Assembly (NCBI GenBank): GCA_945494195.1
Contig: CALYVJ010000004.1
Span: 1 to 19,163, forward strand
Direction of reading: 5' to 3'
From: an uncultured Selenomonas sp.
GTDB taxonomy: Bacteria > Bacillota > Negativicutes > Selenomonadales > Selenomonadaceae
Length of the DNA: 19,163 bases
The stretch's first letter is position 1. Each line of letters starts with the position of its first letter. A program made the position numbers and the translations under genes. Positions 9,113 to 17,222 of the stretch are shown one piece after another. Below the pieces are notes generated by a model. The model saw only the letters and a program-made list of their open reading frames with translations, ran no database searches and was not told the DNA's origin.

Positions 9113-9141
9113 GCGTAATGAAAACAGACAGAGGTGTAAGG

Positions 9142-12100
9142 ATGAATTCTTTATTGGCAGCTATGGGACAGGATACTGCAGTGCAGAAGCTGCAGGCCTG
9201 CTTTGCGGGCAAGGCCTGTGAGGTGCTGGCCTATGGGTTGGGGAGTTCTCAGAAGCATGTGGCCTTTGCGTCCTGCTATGGAAATGCTCCGCAGCCATGG
9301 GTGATATTGGTGCATAACCGGGATATGGTGAATGCCTGGCGGGAAAATCTAACGGCCCTGCTGCCTGAGACTGCGGTAGTAGAGCTGCCGGAACTGGATA
9401 TGGAAAATGTCCAGGCGGCGGCGAAGAGCTTGGAACGATCCGCGCGGCGCATGGATGTACTCGGCCGGCTCATGCGGCATGAACCGGTCATTGTGCTGGC
9501 GACAGCGGCAGCCGCTGTCCAAAAGGGGATGAGCCGCAATGAATTTGAACGGCTGAGTTTGCGGATCCAGCTGGGGCAGCAGTTCTCGCGAGAGCAGCTG
9601 TTGAAACATTTGGTCCAGCTGGGGTACGAGAATGCTGTTGATGTGGAAAGGGTAGGTCAGTTCAGTGCCCGGGGAGGCATCGTGGATGTCTATCCCATCA
9701 ACAGCCCTGCTCCTGTGCGTATTGAGTTTTTTGATGATGAAGTGGACTCTCTCCGGGAATTTGACTTGGAGACGAAACGCTCAATCCGCAATATCGGCAG
9801 TGCGGCTATCCTTCCACTGGCTCAGACAGATGCTTCGGGGCGCCCGGAACTTTTCTTGACCTATTTGGAAAAACGCGGGGCCGTACTTTTCGATGAACCG
9901 ATACGAATTCGTGAACAGATCAAGACCATGGTACGGGAAAATCCGGATATCAAATCGGAGGTTTTCCGTTGGGAAGATATGCTGGCTGCGGCGAAGGGTA
10001 ACCATGTATTTTATTCTGCGCTGATGCTGCAGCAAGTTCATGGGGCAGAGCCTGAGCAGACGATTAGCTTTACGGCTACCAATATGACGCCTTTCCAGCG
10101 GCAGATGGATTTGTTGGAGAATGAGGCAAATCGCTGGCTGGGGCAGAAGCAGCGTGTTTTGGTATTACTCGGTGACCGGGAAAAAGCCAACTCCATGCGG
10201 GAGCTCTTAGCCCGCCATCGGGTTCCCTCGGCGGTGGTGGAAGAAGCGGCAGCTCTGCGAGAGGATTTAGTGAACATCCAGCAGGGGACGCTTCTCTCCG
10301 GTTTTGAAATGGCTTCGGCAAGACTGGTAGTGGTGACGGAGAAAGATATTTTTGGTCATCAGAAGCGCAAAACAATCCGGCCATCCCATAAAGGAGAGCG
10401 GATTGCTCATTTCCGGGAGATCAAGCCTGGTGACTATGTGGTCCATGTCAATCACGGTATTGGAAAATATCTTGGGGTTGAGACACTGGAAGTCGGCGGC
10501 ATCCATAAGGATTACCTGCATATCAAGTATGGTGGCGATGATAAGCTCTTCGTGCCTACCGATCAGGTGGGCCTGCTGCAGAAATACATCGGTTCAGAGG
10601 GGGATGTTCCCCGTTTGCATCGCATGGGTGGTACTGAGTGGGTCAAGGCAAAAGCAAGGGCCAAGAAATCCGTGGAGGATATTGCCAAGCAGCTCATCGA
10701 GATTTATGCGAAACGCAGGCAGGCAAAGGGCTTTGCTTTTTCTCCGGATGATGCGACGCAGCAGGATTTTGAAGATTCGTTTCCCTATCAGGAGACGGAG
10801 GACCAGCTCCGGGCGATTGACGAAATCAAGGCGGATATGGAAAAAGAGAAGCCGATGGAACGCCTGTTATGTGGTGATGTAGGCTTTGGCAAGACCGAGG
10901 TAGCAATCCGGGCGGCCTATAAGGCTGCGATGGATGGGAAACAGGTGGCGGTGCTGGTGCCAACCACGGTGCTGGCTCAGCAGCATTATAAGACCTTCAG
11001 TTCCCGCTTTATGGATTTTGCGCCCCAGGTGGATGTAATCTGTCGGTTCCGCTCGGCAAAGGAGCAGAAAGAAACCATTGAGAAGGTAAAGACGGGGAAA
11101 GTGGATATCCTGATTGGTACTCATGCCATACTTAATCAAAACAAGGTTCAGTTCAAGAATCTCGGTTTGTTGATTGTCGATGAGGAACAGCGTTTTGGTG
11201 TTAAGCAGAAGGATAAGATTCGCAGCTTGGCGGCGGGAATCGATGTGCTGACGCTTTCAGCTACGCCGATTCCGCGGACGCTTCATATGTCTTTGGTTGG
11301 GGCACGGGATATGAGCATCATCGAAACGCCGCCGGCAGAGCGTTTTCCGGTGCAGACTTATGTGGTGGAAAATAACGATACCGTTTTGGCTAATGCGATC
11401 AAGCGAGAATTGAAACGTGGCGGTCAGGTTTATTTTGTCTATAACCGCGTCGATACCATCGACCGTATGCGTGATCATATCCAGCAGCTGGTTCCCGATG
11501 CTCGGATTCAAACGGCACATGGACAGATGCCCGAAGATATGCTGGAGCAGGTTATGATGGATTTTTATGAGGGAGCTTATGATATTCTGTTGGCCACCAG
11601 TATTGTCGAAAATGGATTGGATGTGGCTAATGCCAATACAATCATTGTCTACAATGCCGATCATTTTGGGTTATCGCAGCTTTATCAGATGCGTGGCCGG
11701 GTGGGGCGTTCCCATCATATGGCTTTTGCGTATTTTGTCTATCAGGCTGATAAGATCTTGACGGAAACTGCCGAGAAGCGGTTGCAGGCGATGAAGGAAT
11801 TTGCCGAACTGGGGGCAGGGTTCAAGATCGCTATGCGGGATTTGGAAATACGCGGTGCAGGAAATCTGCTGGGGTCACAGCAGCATGGGCATATCGCCAG
11901 TGTCGGTTTCGAGATGTACTGCAAGCTGCTCGAAGAAGCCGTAGAGAAGATGAAAAACGGCAAGAAGGAAGTGGAAGCACCGAAACCGGACCCGATTATC
12001 GACTTGCAGGTCGAAGCGTATCTTGATGGCGGATATATTGACGATGCCATGCATAAGATTGAAATTTATCAGCGTATTGCCGCCATCCGCAAGAATGAGG

Positions 12101-12474
12101 AGCTGCGCAACCTGCTGGATGAACTGATTGACCGTTTTGGGGACCCGACTAAGCCGGTTATGCATCTTTTGGAGGTGGCACGCATAAAAAATTATGCCCG
12201 GGATCTTTCCATCCGCTCGATTACGGAGATGCCGAAGGCGCTGGATATTTATTTGCTTCCCGGATATAAAATGCCGGTTAAGGGGATGATAGCACTGGAT
12301 AAATTGTTTGGCCGGAGCATGCGGGCTCTGCCGGATAAAAACGGTTTTCGCTTCGCCTTGAATGACAAATACAAGAAAAATATCACGAATTTCGTCACGC
12401 GGCTGCTTATGATTGCCACGGGAGAGGAAGCAGCTGCTGGAGAAAAAAACAAGGGTAGAACAACGGACAGATAA
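9142..12474 (+). CDS. mfd: Transcription-repair coupling factor Mfd
   Basis: This 1110-residue ATP-dependent DNA translocase removes RNA polymerase stalled at lesions and recruits UvrA for nucleotide excision repair. The N-terminal third is UvrB-like (for example [14 protein letters not shown] and the [15 protein letters not shown] segment). A CarD-like polymerase-interaction domain follows ([16 protein letters not shown] region). The helicase core has Walker A G578-D-V-G-F-G-K584-T585, Walker B D680-E-E-Q683, the [12 protein letters not shown] motif and QMRGRVGRS. The C-terminal TRCF domain includes the [19 protein letters not shown] segment. The ATG at 9142 has GAGGTG five bases upstream; the in-frame ATG at 9118 lacks a good site. 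Length is normal. It begins the segment syntenic with Bacillus mfd-yabN and is followed after 15 bases by the methylase-like gene. Confidence 0.97.
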   Translation: MNSLLAAMGQDTAVQKLQACFAGKACEVLAYGLGSSQKHVAFASCYGNAPQPWVILVHNRDMVNAWRENLTALLPETAVVELPELDMENVQAAAKSLERSARRMDVLGRLMRHEPVIVLATAAAAVQKGMSRNEFERLSLRIQLGQQFSREQLLKHLVQLGYENAVDVERVGQFSARGGIVDVYPINSPAPVRIEFFDDEVDSLREFDLETKRSIRNIGSAAILPLAQTDASGRPELFLTYLEKRGAVLFDEPIRIREQIKTMVRENPDIKSEVFRWEDMLAAAKGNHVFYSALMLQQVHGAEPEQTISFTATNMTPFQRQMDLLENEANRWLGQKQRVLVLLGDREKANSMRELLARHRVPSAVVEEAAALREDLVNIQQGTLLSGFEMASARLVVVTEKDIFGHQKRKTIRPSHKGERIAHFREIKPGDYVVHVNHGIGKYLGVETLEVGGIHKDYLHIKYGGDDKLFVPTDQVGLLQKYIGSEGDVPRLHRMGGTEWVKAKARAKKSVEDIAKQLIEIYAKRRQAKGFAFSPDDATQQDFEDSFPYQETEDQLRAIDEIKADMEKEKPMERLLCGDVGFGKTEVAIRAAYKAAMDGKQVAVLVPTTVLAQQHYKTFSSRFMDFAPQVDVICRFRSAKEQKETIEKVKTGKVDILIGTHAILNQNKVQFKNLGLLIVDEEQRFGVKQKDKIRSLAAGIDVLTLSATPIPRTLHMSLVGARDMSIIETPPAERFPVQTYVVENNDTVLANAIKRELKRGGQVYFVYNRVDTIDRMRDHIQQLVPDARIQTAHGQMPEDMLEQVMMDFYEGAYDILLATSIVENGLDVANANTIIVYNADHFGLSQLYQMRGRVGRSHHMAFAYFVYQADKILTETAEKRLQAMKEFAELGAGFKIAMRDLEIRGAGNLLGSQQHGHIASVGFEMYCKLLEEAVEKMKNGKKEVEAPKPDPIIDLQVEAYLDGGYIDDAMHKIEIYQRIAAIRKNEELRNLLDELIDRFGDPTKPVMHLLEVARIKNYARDLSIRSITEMPKALDIYLLPGYKMPVKGMIALDKLFGRSMRALPDKNGFRFALNDKYKKNITNFVTRLLMIATGEEAAAGEKNKGRTTDR

Positions 12475-12489
12475 GACAGGAGAGAGAAT

Positions 12490-13176
12490 ATGGCAACAAT
12501 CACAGTAGTAGGATTGGGTCCGGGGCGTGCTGGACTCATTACCCGGGAGAGTTGGGAACTCATGGAAAAGGCGGAGCGATTAATATTGCGCACGCGGATC
12601 CATCCTACCGTTGAGGTTTTGGAGACAGCGGGGATGAACTTTTCCACATACGATGGGTTCTATGATGAGGCAAAGGATTTTGAGACGTTGTACCGGAAGA
12701 TAGCGGCCGATCTTTTGGTACGGGCGGCAGCAGACGGCGATATCGTCTATGCGGTTCCGGGCAGCCCCTTGGTAGCTGAGCGCACTGTTGTGCTCTTGCG
12801 GGAGCTGGGGAAGGAGTCGGCCGTGACGGTGGATATCCGGCCGGGCATGAGTTTTGTCGAGGTCATGTATACCCGGTTGGGGATTGACCCCATTGACGGG
12901 CTTACGATTATCGATGCCGAGGATGTGGAAACGCTGAAGGAAGCTCCAGCTCAGTCGCTGGTCATCACCCAGGTCTATAACCAGCAGATTGCGTCGGATA
13001 CCAAGCTCATGCTGATGGAGTTGTATCCAGATGAATATGAAGTCACCTATATCCACAACTTGGCTTTGCCAGATGAATCCATCCGGCAGATTCCTCTTTA
13101 TGAGCTGGACCGCCAGAGGGATGTGGATCATCTTACGAGCTTGTTTATTCGTGCGAAAGCCTGTGGGATAGAATAA
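12490..13176 (+). CDS. Tetrapyrrole-methylase-type protein, YabN N-terminal half
   Basis: This 228-residue protein is a SAM-dependent tetrapyrrole (corrin/porphyrin) methylase fold domain: TVVGLGPG (5-12) at the N terminus, YAVPGSPLVAERTV in the middle and ELYPDEYEVTYIHN later. It corresponds to the N-terminal half of Firmicutes YabN, where the domain is fused to a MazG NTP pyrophosphohydrolase of roughly 250 further residues. Here the frame stops at LTSLFIRAKACGIE and no MazG sequence follows before the HU promoter, so the pyrophosphohydrolase half is absent at this locus. The methylase substrate is unknown even for YabN. The ATG at 12490 lies behind AGGAGAG, 15 bases after the mfd stop, so it is in the mfd operon. 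Confidence 0.8.
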   Translation: MATITVVGLGPGRAGLITRESWELMEKAERLILRTRIHPTVEVLETAGMNFSTYDGFYDEAKDFETLYRKIAADLLVRAAADGDIVYAVPGSPLVAERTVVLLRELGKESAVTVDIRPGMSFVEVMYTRLGIDPIDGLTIIDAEDVETLKEAPAQSLVITQVYNQQIASDTKLMLMELYPDEYEVTYIHNLALPDESIRQIPLYELDRQRDVDHLTSLFIRAKACGIE

Positions 13177-13220
13177 TTGAATAAGGGGGCGCGTTTTTTA
13201 GCGTTTTTTCGTGAAAGCCC

Positions 13221-13249
13221 TTGATTTTTATTTACTTTTCTGTTACATT
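13221..13249 (+). promoter_or_regulatory. Extended -10 promoter of the HU gene
   Basis: TTGATT (13221-13226) and TACATT (13244-13249) are spaced by 17 bases, and the -10 is preceded by TG at 13241-13242, giving an extended -10 (TGTTACATT). This implies a leader of about 70 bases before the GTG start of the HU gene. A GCCGATAA at 13262 resembles a motility-sigma -10 but has no matching -35. Confidence 0.6.
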
Positions 13250-13325
13250 CACTATTAGCAGGCCGATAAATGCGCATGGCATTGCTAGAGCCTGGGAAAA
13301 GGTATTTTTTAAGGGGGCTGCAACT

Positions 13326-13601
13326 GTGAATAAAACTGAATTGGTAGCCGGTGTTGCCGAAAAAACTGGTATGACGAAAAAAGATGCGGAAAAAGCAGTA
13401 AATGCACTGTTTGAGAGCATTCAGGAGGCTTTGACTTCAGGCGACAAAGTCCAGATGATTGGTTTTGGCACCTTTGAGGTAAAAGAGCGTCCGGCACGTA
13501 AAGGTCGCAATCCGCGCACAGGCGAGGATATCGTGATTCCGGCATCGAAAAATCCTGGTTTTAAGGCTGGCAAAGCATTGAAAGATGCAGTCAATGGATA
13601 A
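13326..13601 (+). CDS. hup: DNA-binding protein HU
   Basis: This 91-residue histone-like protein binds and bends DNA as a dimer and helps organise the nucleoid. It starts NKTELV after the initiator and carries the family signature [20 protein letters not shown] (about residues 47-66), which forms the DNA-gripping arm, then the helix-forming [15 protein letters not shown]. Length matches the family (about 90). The GTG at 13326 is preceded by AAGGGGGC at about 8 bases; the longer in-frame opening from 13221 is mainly promoter and leader and encodes nothing HU-like. It has its own promoter and a near-perfect terminator, consistent with an abundant monocistronic product. Confidence 0.97.
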   Translation: MNKTELVAGVAEKTGMTKKDAEKAVNALFESIQEALTSGDKVQMIGFGTFEVKERPARKGRNPRTGEDIVIPASKNPGFKAGKALKDAVNG

Positions 13602-13626
13602 GTAAAGATCGTTTAAAGGCAATGCA

Positions 13627-13656
13627 CCGGGTTCCTTCGGGGACCCGGCTTTTTTT
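13627..13656 (+). terminator. UUCG-loop terminator after HU
   Basis: The 9-bp stem CCGGGTTCC / GGGACCCGG closes over the very stable TTCG tetraloop (one G-T pair) and is followed by CTTTTTTT. It is a textbook terminator 25 bases after the HU stop. Confidence 0.95.
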
Positions 13657-13693
13657 ATGAAGAATGGTTGAATGAGAAGGGAGCTGGATTCTG

Positions 13694-14452
13694 ATGGAAT
13701 ATCAGGCCGCGAAGAAAGTCGTGATGATTTCAGGAGGAACGTCGGGGATAGGTCTTTCGGCCGCCAAGAGGTTCTTGAAGCGGGGGCTGCGTGTGGTTTT
13801 GCTCGGGCGGTCTGAAAGCCGTGGACAGGAAGCTGTGCGGGAATTGGAATCAGGGGAAGACGTTTGGTTTATTTCTTGTGATGTCAGCAGTCATGCGGAT
13901 TGTGATGAAGCGGTAGCAAAGGTGGTGAAGTGCTGGGGACGAGTGGATGTCCTGGTCAATTCGGCGGGAATTTATGTGGAAGGTGCCATTGAGGATATGA
14001 CGGATGCGTGTTTGGATGAAGTCCTTGATATCAACGTGAAGGGGACGTATTATCTATGCCAGGCTGCGGTAGGAGCCCTGAAAGCATCGCGGGGAAATAT
14101 CGTCAATGTTGCATCGGATGCTGGGGTTCATGGGAACTATTATTGTTCTGCCTATTGTGCCAGTAAAGGGGCAGTTGTTATGTTTACCAGAGCGCTGGCT
14201 CTGGAATTGGCTGGTTTTGGCGTCAGGGTCAATGCGATTGCCCCTGGAGATATTTTGACTCCGCTGACAGAAAAACAGCTGCAAGCGTCGCCAAACCGCG
14301 AAGAAGCCTTACGGCAGATGGCGTCGGTTTATCCGCTGGGGCGTATTGGTACACCGGAGGAAGCTGCTGCGTTGATCCTCTTTTTGGCATCTGCGGAAGC
14401 GTCCTTTGTAACTGGAGCAATTTGGGGCGTTGATGGTGGATTGACCGCTTGA
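13694..14452 (+). CDS. SDR-family oxidoreductase (FabG-like)
   Basis: This 252-residue classical short-chain dehydrogenase/reductase binds NAD(P) in a Rossmann fold. The glycine motif is G14-G-T-S-G-I-G20, D63-V64 fits the adenine-contact position, and NSAG (89-92) replaces the usual NNAG. The catalytic tetrad is intact: N114, S141, Y154 and K158 (YCASK). R39 after the second beta strand suggests NADP(H), which is inference. The C terminus has the common WGVDGGLTA ending. The fold resembles 3-oxoacyl-ACP reductase and sugar-alcohol dehydrogenases, and the substrate cannot be assigned. No fatty-acid genes lie nearby. The ATG at 13694 follows AAGGGAG. The gene lies between the HU terminator and a glycosyltransferase gene that seems to have its own promoter. 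Confidence 0.85.
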   Translation: MEYQAAKKVVMISGGTSGIGLSAAKRFLKRGLRVVLLGRSESRGQEAVRELESGEDVWFISCDVSSHADCDEAVAKVVKCWGRVDVLVNSAGIYVEGAIEDMTDACLDEVLDINVKGTYYLCQAAVGALKASRGNIVNVASDAGVHGNYYCSAYCASKGAVVMFTRALALELAGFGVRVNAIAPGDILTPLTEKQLQASPNREEALRQMASVYPLGRIGTPEEAAALILFLASAEASFVTGAIWGVDGGLTA

Positions 14453-14456
14453 AATA

Positions 14457-14465
14457 TGATACAAT
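14457..14465 (+). promoter_or_regulatory. Extended -10 promoter before the glycosyltransferase
   Basis: TGATACAAT (14457-14465) is an extended -10 element: TG, one base, then TACAAT (5 of 6). No good -35 lies at the right distance, which is tolerated for extended -10 promoters. The predicted start near 14472 would give a leader of about 33 bases before the proposed ACG start. Confidence 0.45.
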
Positions 14466-14504
14466 AGAAAGGTGTGTATTTTTATACAGAGAGGAGGGTG
14501 AAGT

Positions 14505-15632
14505 ACGAAAGCGTTCAAGATTTTGCTGCTGACAGCATCGATCGGGTCAGGGCATATTAAGGCAACGGAGGCCATTGAAGAGGCGCTGCGGGAAATATTG
14601 CCCCAGGCAGATATCACTACGGTTGACTTCATGTCGCGCCAGACATCCTGGGTTCATTGGCTCATGAAGAAAATCTATTTGATTATGCTGGATTTTGTGC
14701 CGAATCTTTATGATGTCTTTTACAAGATATCCGGAGGGGCTTCGGGTGGCTCGTTAGCACAGAGTGCGTTTGCTGTTATCATGCAGCCGGTGGCAGACCG
14801 GATTATCCGGGCGGCGGCGCCTGATGTGGTGATTTGTACGCACCCGTTTCCGGAGGGGGCAGCCTCATTATGGAAAAAACGTCACGATTCCCCGCTTCCT
14901 TTGGTGGTGGTCATGACGGACTACTCCTTGCATCAGATATGGTTGTATCCGCGGGTAGAGGCATATTTTATGGCGACGGAAGCGATGCGTCAGGAAATGA
15001 TTGCGAAAGCATTTTCCGGGGCAAGACTGCATGCAGCGGGAATTCCCGTTGATATGTCGCTCCAGGGGCTGCCGGGAAAAGCTGCTTTGCGGGATGCTTA
15101 CGGATTGCCGCAAAATAATCCGGTAATCCTCTTGATGGGAGGAGGTCTCGGATTAGGTGGGATTAAGGAAACACTGCTGGAGCTTGAGAAGATTCCGCAG
15201 CCGCTTACCTTGCTGGTGATTGCCGGGCGCAATGAGCGATTGCTGGAAGAAGTACGCAAGTGTGCCACCCAATATCATCATTTGGTGAAAGTGTGGGGAT
15301 TTACCGATAAGGCCCATGAGCTCATGGGGGCGGCAGATCTTTTGATTACTAAGCCTGGAGCGCTGACTATCAGTGAAGCTTTCGTATTGGGATTACCTAT
15401 GCTGCTGCATGATCCGATACCAGGACCGGAGATGGAAAATGCGGTTTATGCAACGAAGCATGGCGCAGCTGTTTGGTTGCATCCGGGAGAAAAATTAGCA
15501 CCGGCTGTACAGGAACTTTTGGCAGGGGATTGTCTAAAGCGTATGTCGGTTAAGGCAGGGGATTGTGCCAGACCGGCTGCGGCCATGGAAATAGCACATT
15601 GCATCGCAGCAATGCTGGCGGGCAAAAAATAA
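14505..15632 (+). CDS. MGDG-synthase/UgtP-type glycosyltransferase, apparent ACG start
   Basis: This 375-residue GT28-type protein has an N-terminal MGDG-synthase domain beginning KILLLTASIGSGHIKATEA (the GxGH acceptor/membrane loop at 14-17) and a C-terminal nucleotide-sugar-binding domain with KPGALTISEA (283-292). Relatives transfer glucose or galactose from a UDP-sugar to diacylglycerol on the inner membrane face; related MurG-like enzymes use GlcNAc. Donor and acceptor here are unknown. The start is unusual. The frame is closed by TGA at 14499, and the only codon at proper spacing (6 bases) from AGGAGGG (14492-14498) is ACG at 14505. The next standard start, TTG 14523, is 24 bases from that site and would remove the first beta strand. 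Either ACG is used, or an ATG has been mutated or misread. Confidence 0.82.
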   Translation, partial: TKAFKILLLTASIGSGHIKATEAIEEALREILPQADITTVDFMSRQTSWVHWLMKKIYLIMLDFVPNLYDVFYKISGGASGGSLAQSAFAVIMQPVADRIIRAAAPDVVICTHPFPEGAASLWKKRHDSPLPLVVVMTDYSLHQIWLYPRVEAYFMATEAMRQEMIAKAFSGARLHAAGIPVDMSLQGLPGKAALRDAYGLPQNNPVILLMGGGLGLGGIKETLLELEKIPQPLTLLVIAGRNERLLEEVRKCATQYHHLVKVWGFTDKAHELMGAADLLITKPGALTISEAFVLGLPMLLHDPIPGPEMENAVYATKHGAAVWLHPGEKLAPAVQELLAGDCLKRMSVKAGDCARPAAAMEIAHCIAAMLAGKK

Positions 15633-15653
15633 ATTCAAGAAGCTAGCAGGTTT

Positions 15654-15681
15654 TTGATATTATGACGAGGAATACTATATC
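15654..15681 (+). promoter_or_regulatory. Possible promoter of the double zinc-ribbon gene
   Basis: TTGATA (15654-15659, 5 of 6) and TATATC (15676-15681, 4 of 6) are 16 bases apart, about 50 bases before the start of the next gene. It is a plausible but unproven sigma-A promoter in the 100-base gap after the glycosyltransferase gene. Confidence 0.3.
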
Positions 15682-15733
15682 AACAGCCTGCGGACGGTTG
15701 GAGGGGATGAACTAGCTGTAGAAGGAATTGGTG

Positions 15734-16204
15734 ATGGAAATGGCCGTATTTCAATTAACAAAGGATGACAACAATCAGTTCATGTGCCCCAAATGCAAGG
15801 GAAAATTGCGCATGGTGGATGGCAAGGCGGTACAGATTGTCAATGGCAGAGCGGATATGAGTTCGATTTTGCCGAAATATGAATGCGATCATTGCGGGAT
15901 CTATTTTCAGGAACTTTTGGGATCTGGTTTTTATAGTGAGTATGATCTTCCACAGAAAAAGACGGCGAAGAAGATGGTAAAAACTGGTGACCTTCAACCG
16001 ATGGTTCTGAAACGTGACCGCAATAATCAATGTGTATGTCCACGTTGTGGCGAGATGATGGATTTTGTGGAGGGGCAGGCTGTCCGTTTGGTGGATGGTG
16101 TTCCTGATATGGAAAATGTCAAAGATCATTTTCATTGCAAACACTGCAATTCGACCTTTCGCCGGCTGGTTGCTACGGATTATTTCCAGTGGTCGGAAAA
16201 ATAA
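15734..16204 (+). CDS. Protein of two tandem zinc ribbons, unknown function
   Basis: I do not recognise this 156-residue soluble protein, but its structure is clear. It consists of two copies of one module, each with CPxC, then a GxAVxxVxGxxDM segment, then CxHC. Copy one uses C18/C21 and C51/C54; copy two uses C102/C105 and C135/C138. The distance between the first and third cysteine is 33 residues in both, and the copies are offset by 84 residues. A basic linker (KKTAKKMVK, about 75-83) joins them. Each copy probably binds one zinc ion. The ATG at 15734 has GAAGGA about 7 bases upstream; TTG 15728 and ATG 15740 are alternatives. It lies between the glycosyltransferase gene and divIC, where Bacillus has yabO/yabP/yabQ; it resembles none of these. 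Confidence 0.78.
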   Translation: MEMAVFQLTKDDNNQFMCPKCKGKLRMVDGKAVQIVNGRADMSSILPKYECDHCGIYFQELLGSGFYSEYDLPQKKTAKKMVKTGDLQPMVLKRDRNNQCVCPRCGEMMDFVEGQAVRLVDGVPDMENVKDHFHCKHCNSTFRRLVATDYFQWSEK

Positions 16205-16216
16205 TTGTCGATTGAC

Positions 16217-16245
16217 TTGCATCTCATAAAGTTTGCCGTTATCAT
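16217..16245 (+). promoter_or_regulatory. Possible promoter of divIC
   Basis: TTGCAT (16217-16222) and TATCAT (16240-16245, 5 of 6) are 17 bases apart, some 35 bases before the divIC start. The -35 is weak. A nearby TTGACT at 16212 is too far from the -10. Confidence 0.4.
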
Positions 16246-16281
16246 TAAGAGGATTGAGTTTTTTCAGAAGGAGGGATAATG

Positions 16282-16578
16282 ATGAATAACAGAAAACGGC
16301 CAAAGAAATATCGCGTCAGTTGGTTTTTTCTTTTGTTGGTCATCATTGTAGGTTATTTTGTCTCCATTCTGATATCCCAGCAGGTGTATCTCAGCCAGGT
16401 CAGCAGAGACCAGGCGGCAGCCGAAGCACGGCTGGCGGCCGCGCAGAAAGAGAATGAGGCCCTGCGGCAGGAAAAAGAAAAACTTAATGAATTGGGGTAT
16501 ATTGAAAAGATTGCCAGAGAAGAGCTGGGGATGACGCGCGCTGGAGAGCTTCCGTACACTACTGGAAGCCGGAATTGA
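16282..16578 (+). CDS. divIC: Septum formation initiator, DivIC/FtsB family
   Basis: This 98-residue bitopic membrane protein belongs to the DivIC/FtsB family, which pairs with FtsL and helps activate septal peptidoglycan synthesis at the divisome. A short basic cytoplasmic N terminus (NNRKRPKKYR) precedes one membrane helix (about residues 14-31), then a charged coiled coil outside the membrane (about 35-70), then the conserved YIEKIAREELGMTRAGE. Two ATGs lie side by side at 16279 and 16282; the second was chosen because AAGGAGGG (16268-16275) is then 6 bases away, and the difference is one residue. Its place just before the S1-domain gene and tilS matches the Bacillus divIC-yabR order. Confidence 0.92.
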   Translation: MNNRKRPKKYRVSWFFLLLVIIVGYFVSILISQQVYLSQVSRDQAAAEARLAAAQKENEALRQEKEKLNELGYIEKIAREELGMTRAGELPYTTGSRN

Positions 16579-16588
16579 GTGTTATCTG

Positions 16589-16613
16589 CCTTGACACTAT
16601 TCTATGGTCAAGG
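16589..16613 (+). promoter_or_regulatory. Inverted repeat overlapping the yabR promoter
   Basis: CCTTGAC (16589-16595) and GTCAAGG (16607-16613) are perfect 7-base inverted arms separated by 11 bases. The left arm contains most of the -35 box and the right arm ends one base before the -10. This is a typical layout for an operator. It could alternatively be a weak divIC terminator, but no T run follows. Confidence 0.45.
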
Positions 16614-16620
16614 TTATAAT
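16591..16620 (+). promoter_or_regulatory. Consensus sigma-A promoter of yabR
   Basis: TTGACA (16591-16596) and TATAAT (16615-16620) are both perfect, spaced by 18 bases, and lie 42 bases before the TTG start. It is the best match to consensus in the window, so it is expected to be strong unless repressed. Confidence 0.9.
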
Positions 16621-16661
16621 AATTCGTGTATTCTTTACTACATTAAGGAGGAAGAATTAAT

Positions 16662-17135
16662 TTGTCCATTGAAGTTGGCAGTGTGGTCGAGGGTGTCGTA
16701 ACCGGCATTACAAACTTTGGCGCATTCATCGAATTACCGGAGGGCAAGAATGGTCTTGTCCACATTTCAGAAGTCGCAGATGTTTATGTAAAAGATGTCC
16801 ATGATTTCCTCACAGAAAAAGATAAGGTTAAAGTCAAGGTCTTGACGATTGATGAAAAGGGCAAGATTGCGCTTTCTATCAAACAGCTCCAGGAGAAGAA
16901 GCCGGAGGAACATGTAGTTAAACCACATGCTGCTGCTGCGAGTGATTCTTCCGCCCGTCCCTTGCGTTCGCGGGCGCCACGTGATTTTCGGAAACCAAAT
17001 CGGTTCAACAATTCCAATGCATCGTTTGAGGATAAGCTTTCCCGCTTCCTCAAGGATAGTGACGAGCGTCTGACGGATTTGCGCCGTAAGACGGACTCAA
17101 AACGCGGAGGACGTGGTTCCCGTCGTTCGGACTAA
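16662..17135 (+). CDS. yabR: S1-domain RNA-binding protein, YabR-like
   Basis: This 157-residue protein has one S1 RNA-binding domain (about residues 5-75) with the typical GSVVEGVVTGITNFGAFIEL, GLVHISEVAD and KIALSIKQL segments, as in Bacillus YabR and the C-terminal domain of polynucleotide phosphorylase. A low-complexity tail rich in Lys, Arg and Ser (about 80-157, ending RGGRGSRRSD) follows and probably adds RNA affinity. The start is TTG at 16662, with AAGGAGGA about 9 bases upstream; no ATG is available near it. It is single-gene: a perfect promoter in front and a terminator behind. YabR-type proteins are thought to act on RNA or ribosomes, but the target here is unknown. Confidence 0.9.
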   Translation: MSIEVGSVVEGVVTGITNFGAFIELPEGKNGLVHISEVADVYVKDVHDFLTEKDKVKVKVLTIDEKGKIALSIKQLQEKKPEEHVVKPHAAAASDSSARPLRSRAPRDFRKPNRFNNSNASFEDKLSRFLKDSDERLTDLRRKTDSKRGGRGSRRSD

Positions 17136-17161
17136 TCGTGCGACAGTACATTGGTGATTTC

Positions 17162-17190
17162 AAAGCACTCTGCATAAGGGTGCTTTTGTT
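17162..17190 (+). terminator. Intrinsic terminator after yabR
   Basis: AAAGCACTC (17162-17170) pairs with GGGTGCTTT (17178-17186) as a stem of up to 9 bp with one G-T pair and a loop of about 7 bases, then TGTTCGTTTTATT. The T run is interrupted, so efficiency is uncertain and some read-through into tilS is possible; no strong tilS promoter was seen. Confidence 0.65.
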
Positions 17191-17222
17191 CGTTTTATTG
17201 CAGAAAGCTTGGTGATAGGGTT

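Noticed and set aside
13183..13222. Possible terminator after the methylase-type gene (G run, T runs, CCCTT)
   Set aside because: The pairing is 3-5 bp with a loop of about 30 bases, and the right part overlaps the HU -35 box; too weak to call.
13262..13269. GCCGATAA, an exact match to a sigma-28 -10 element, upstream of the HU gene
   Set aside because: No TAAA-type -35 lies about 15 bases upstream, HU is not a motility gene, and a better sigma-A promoter lies just before it.
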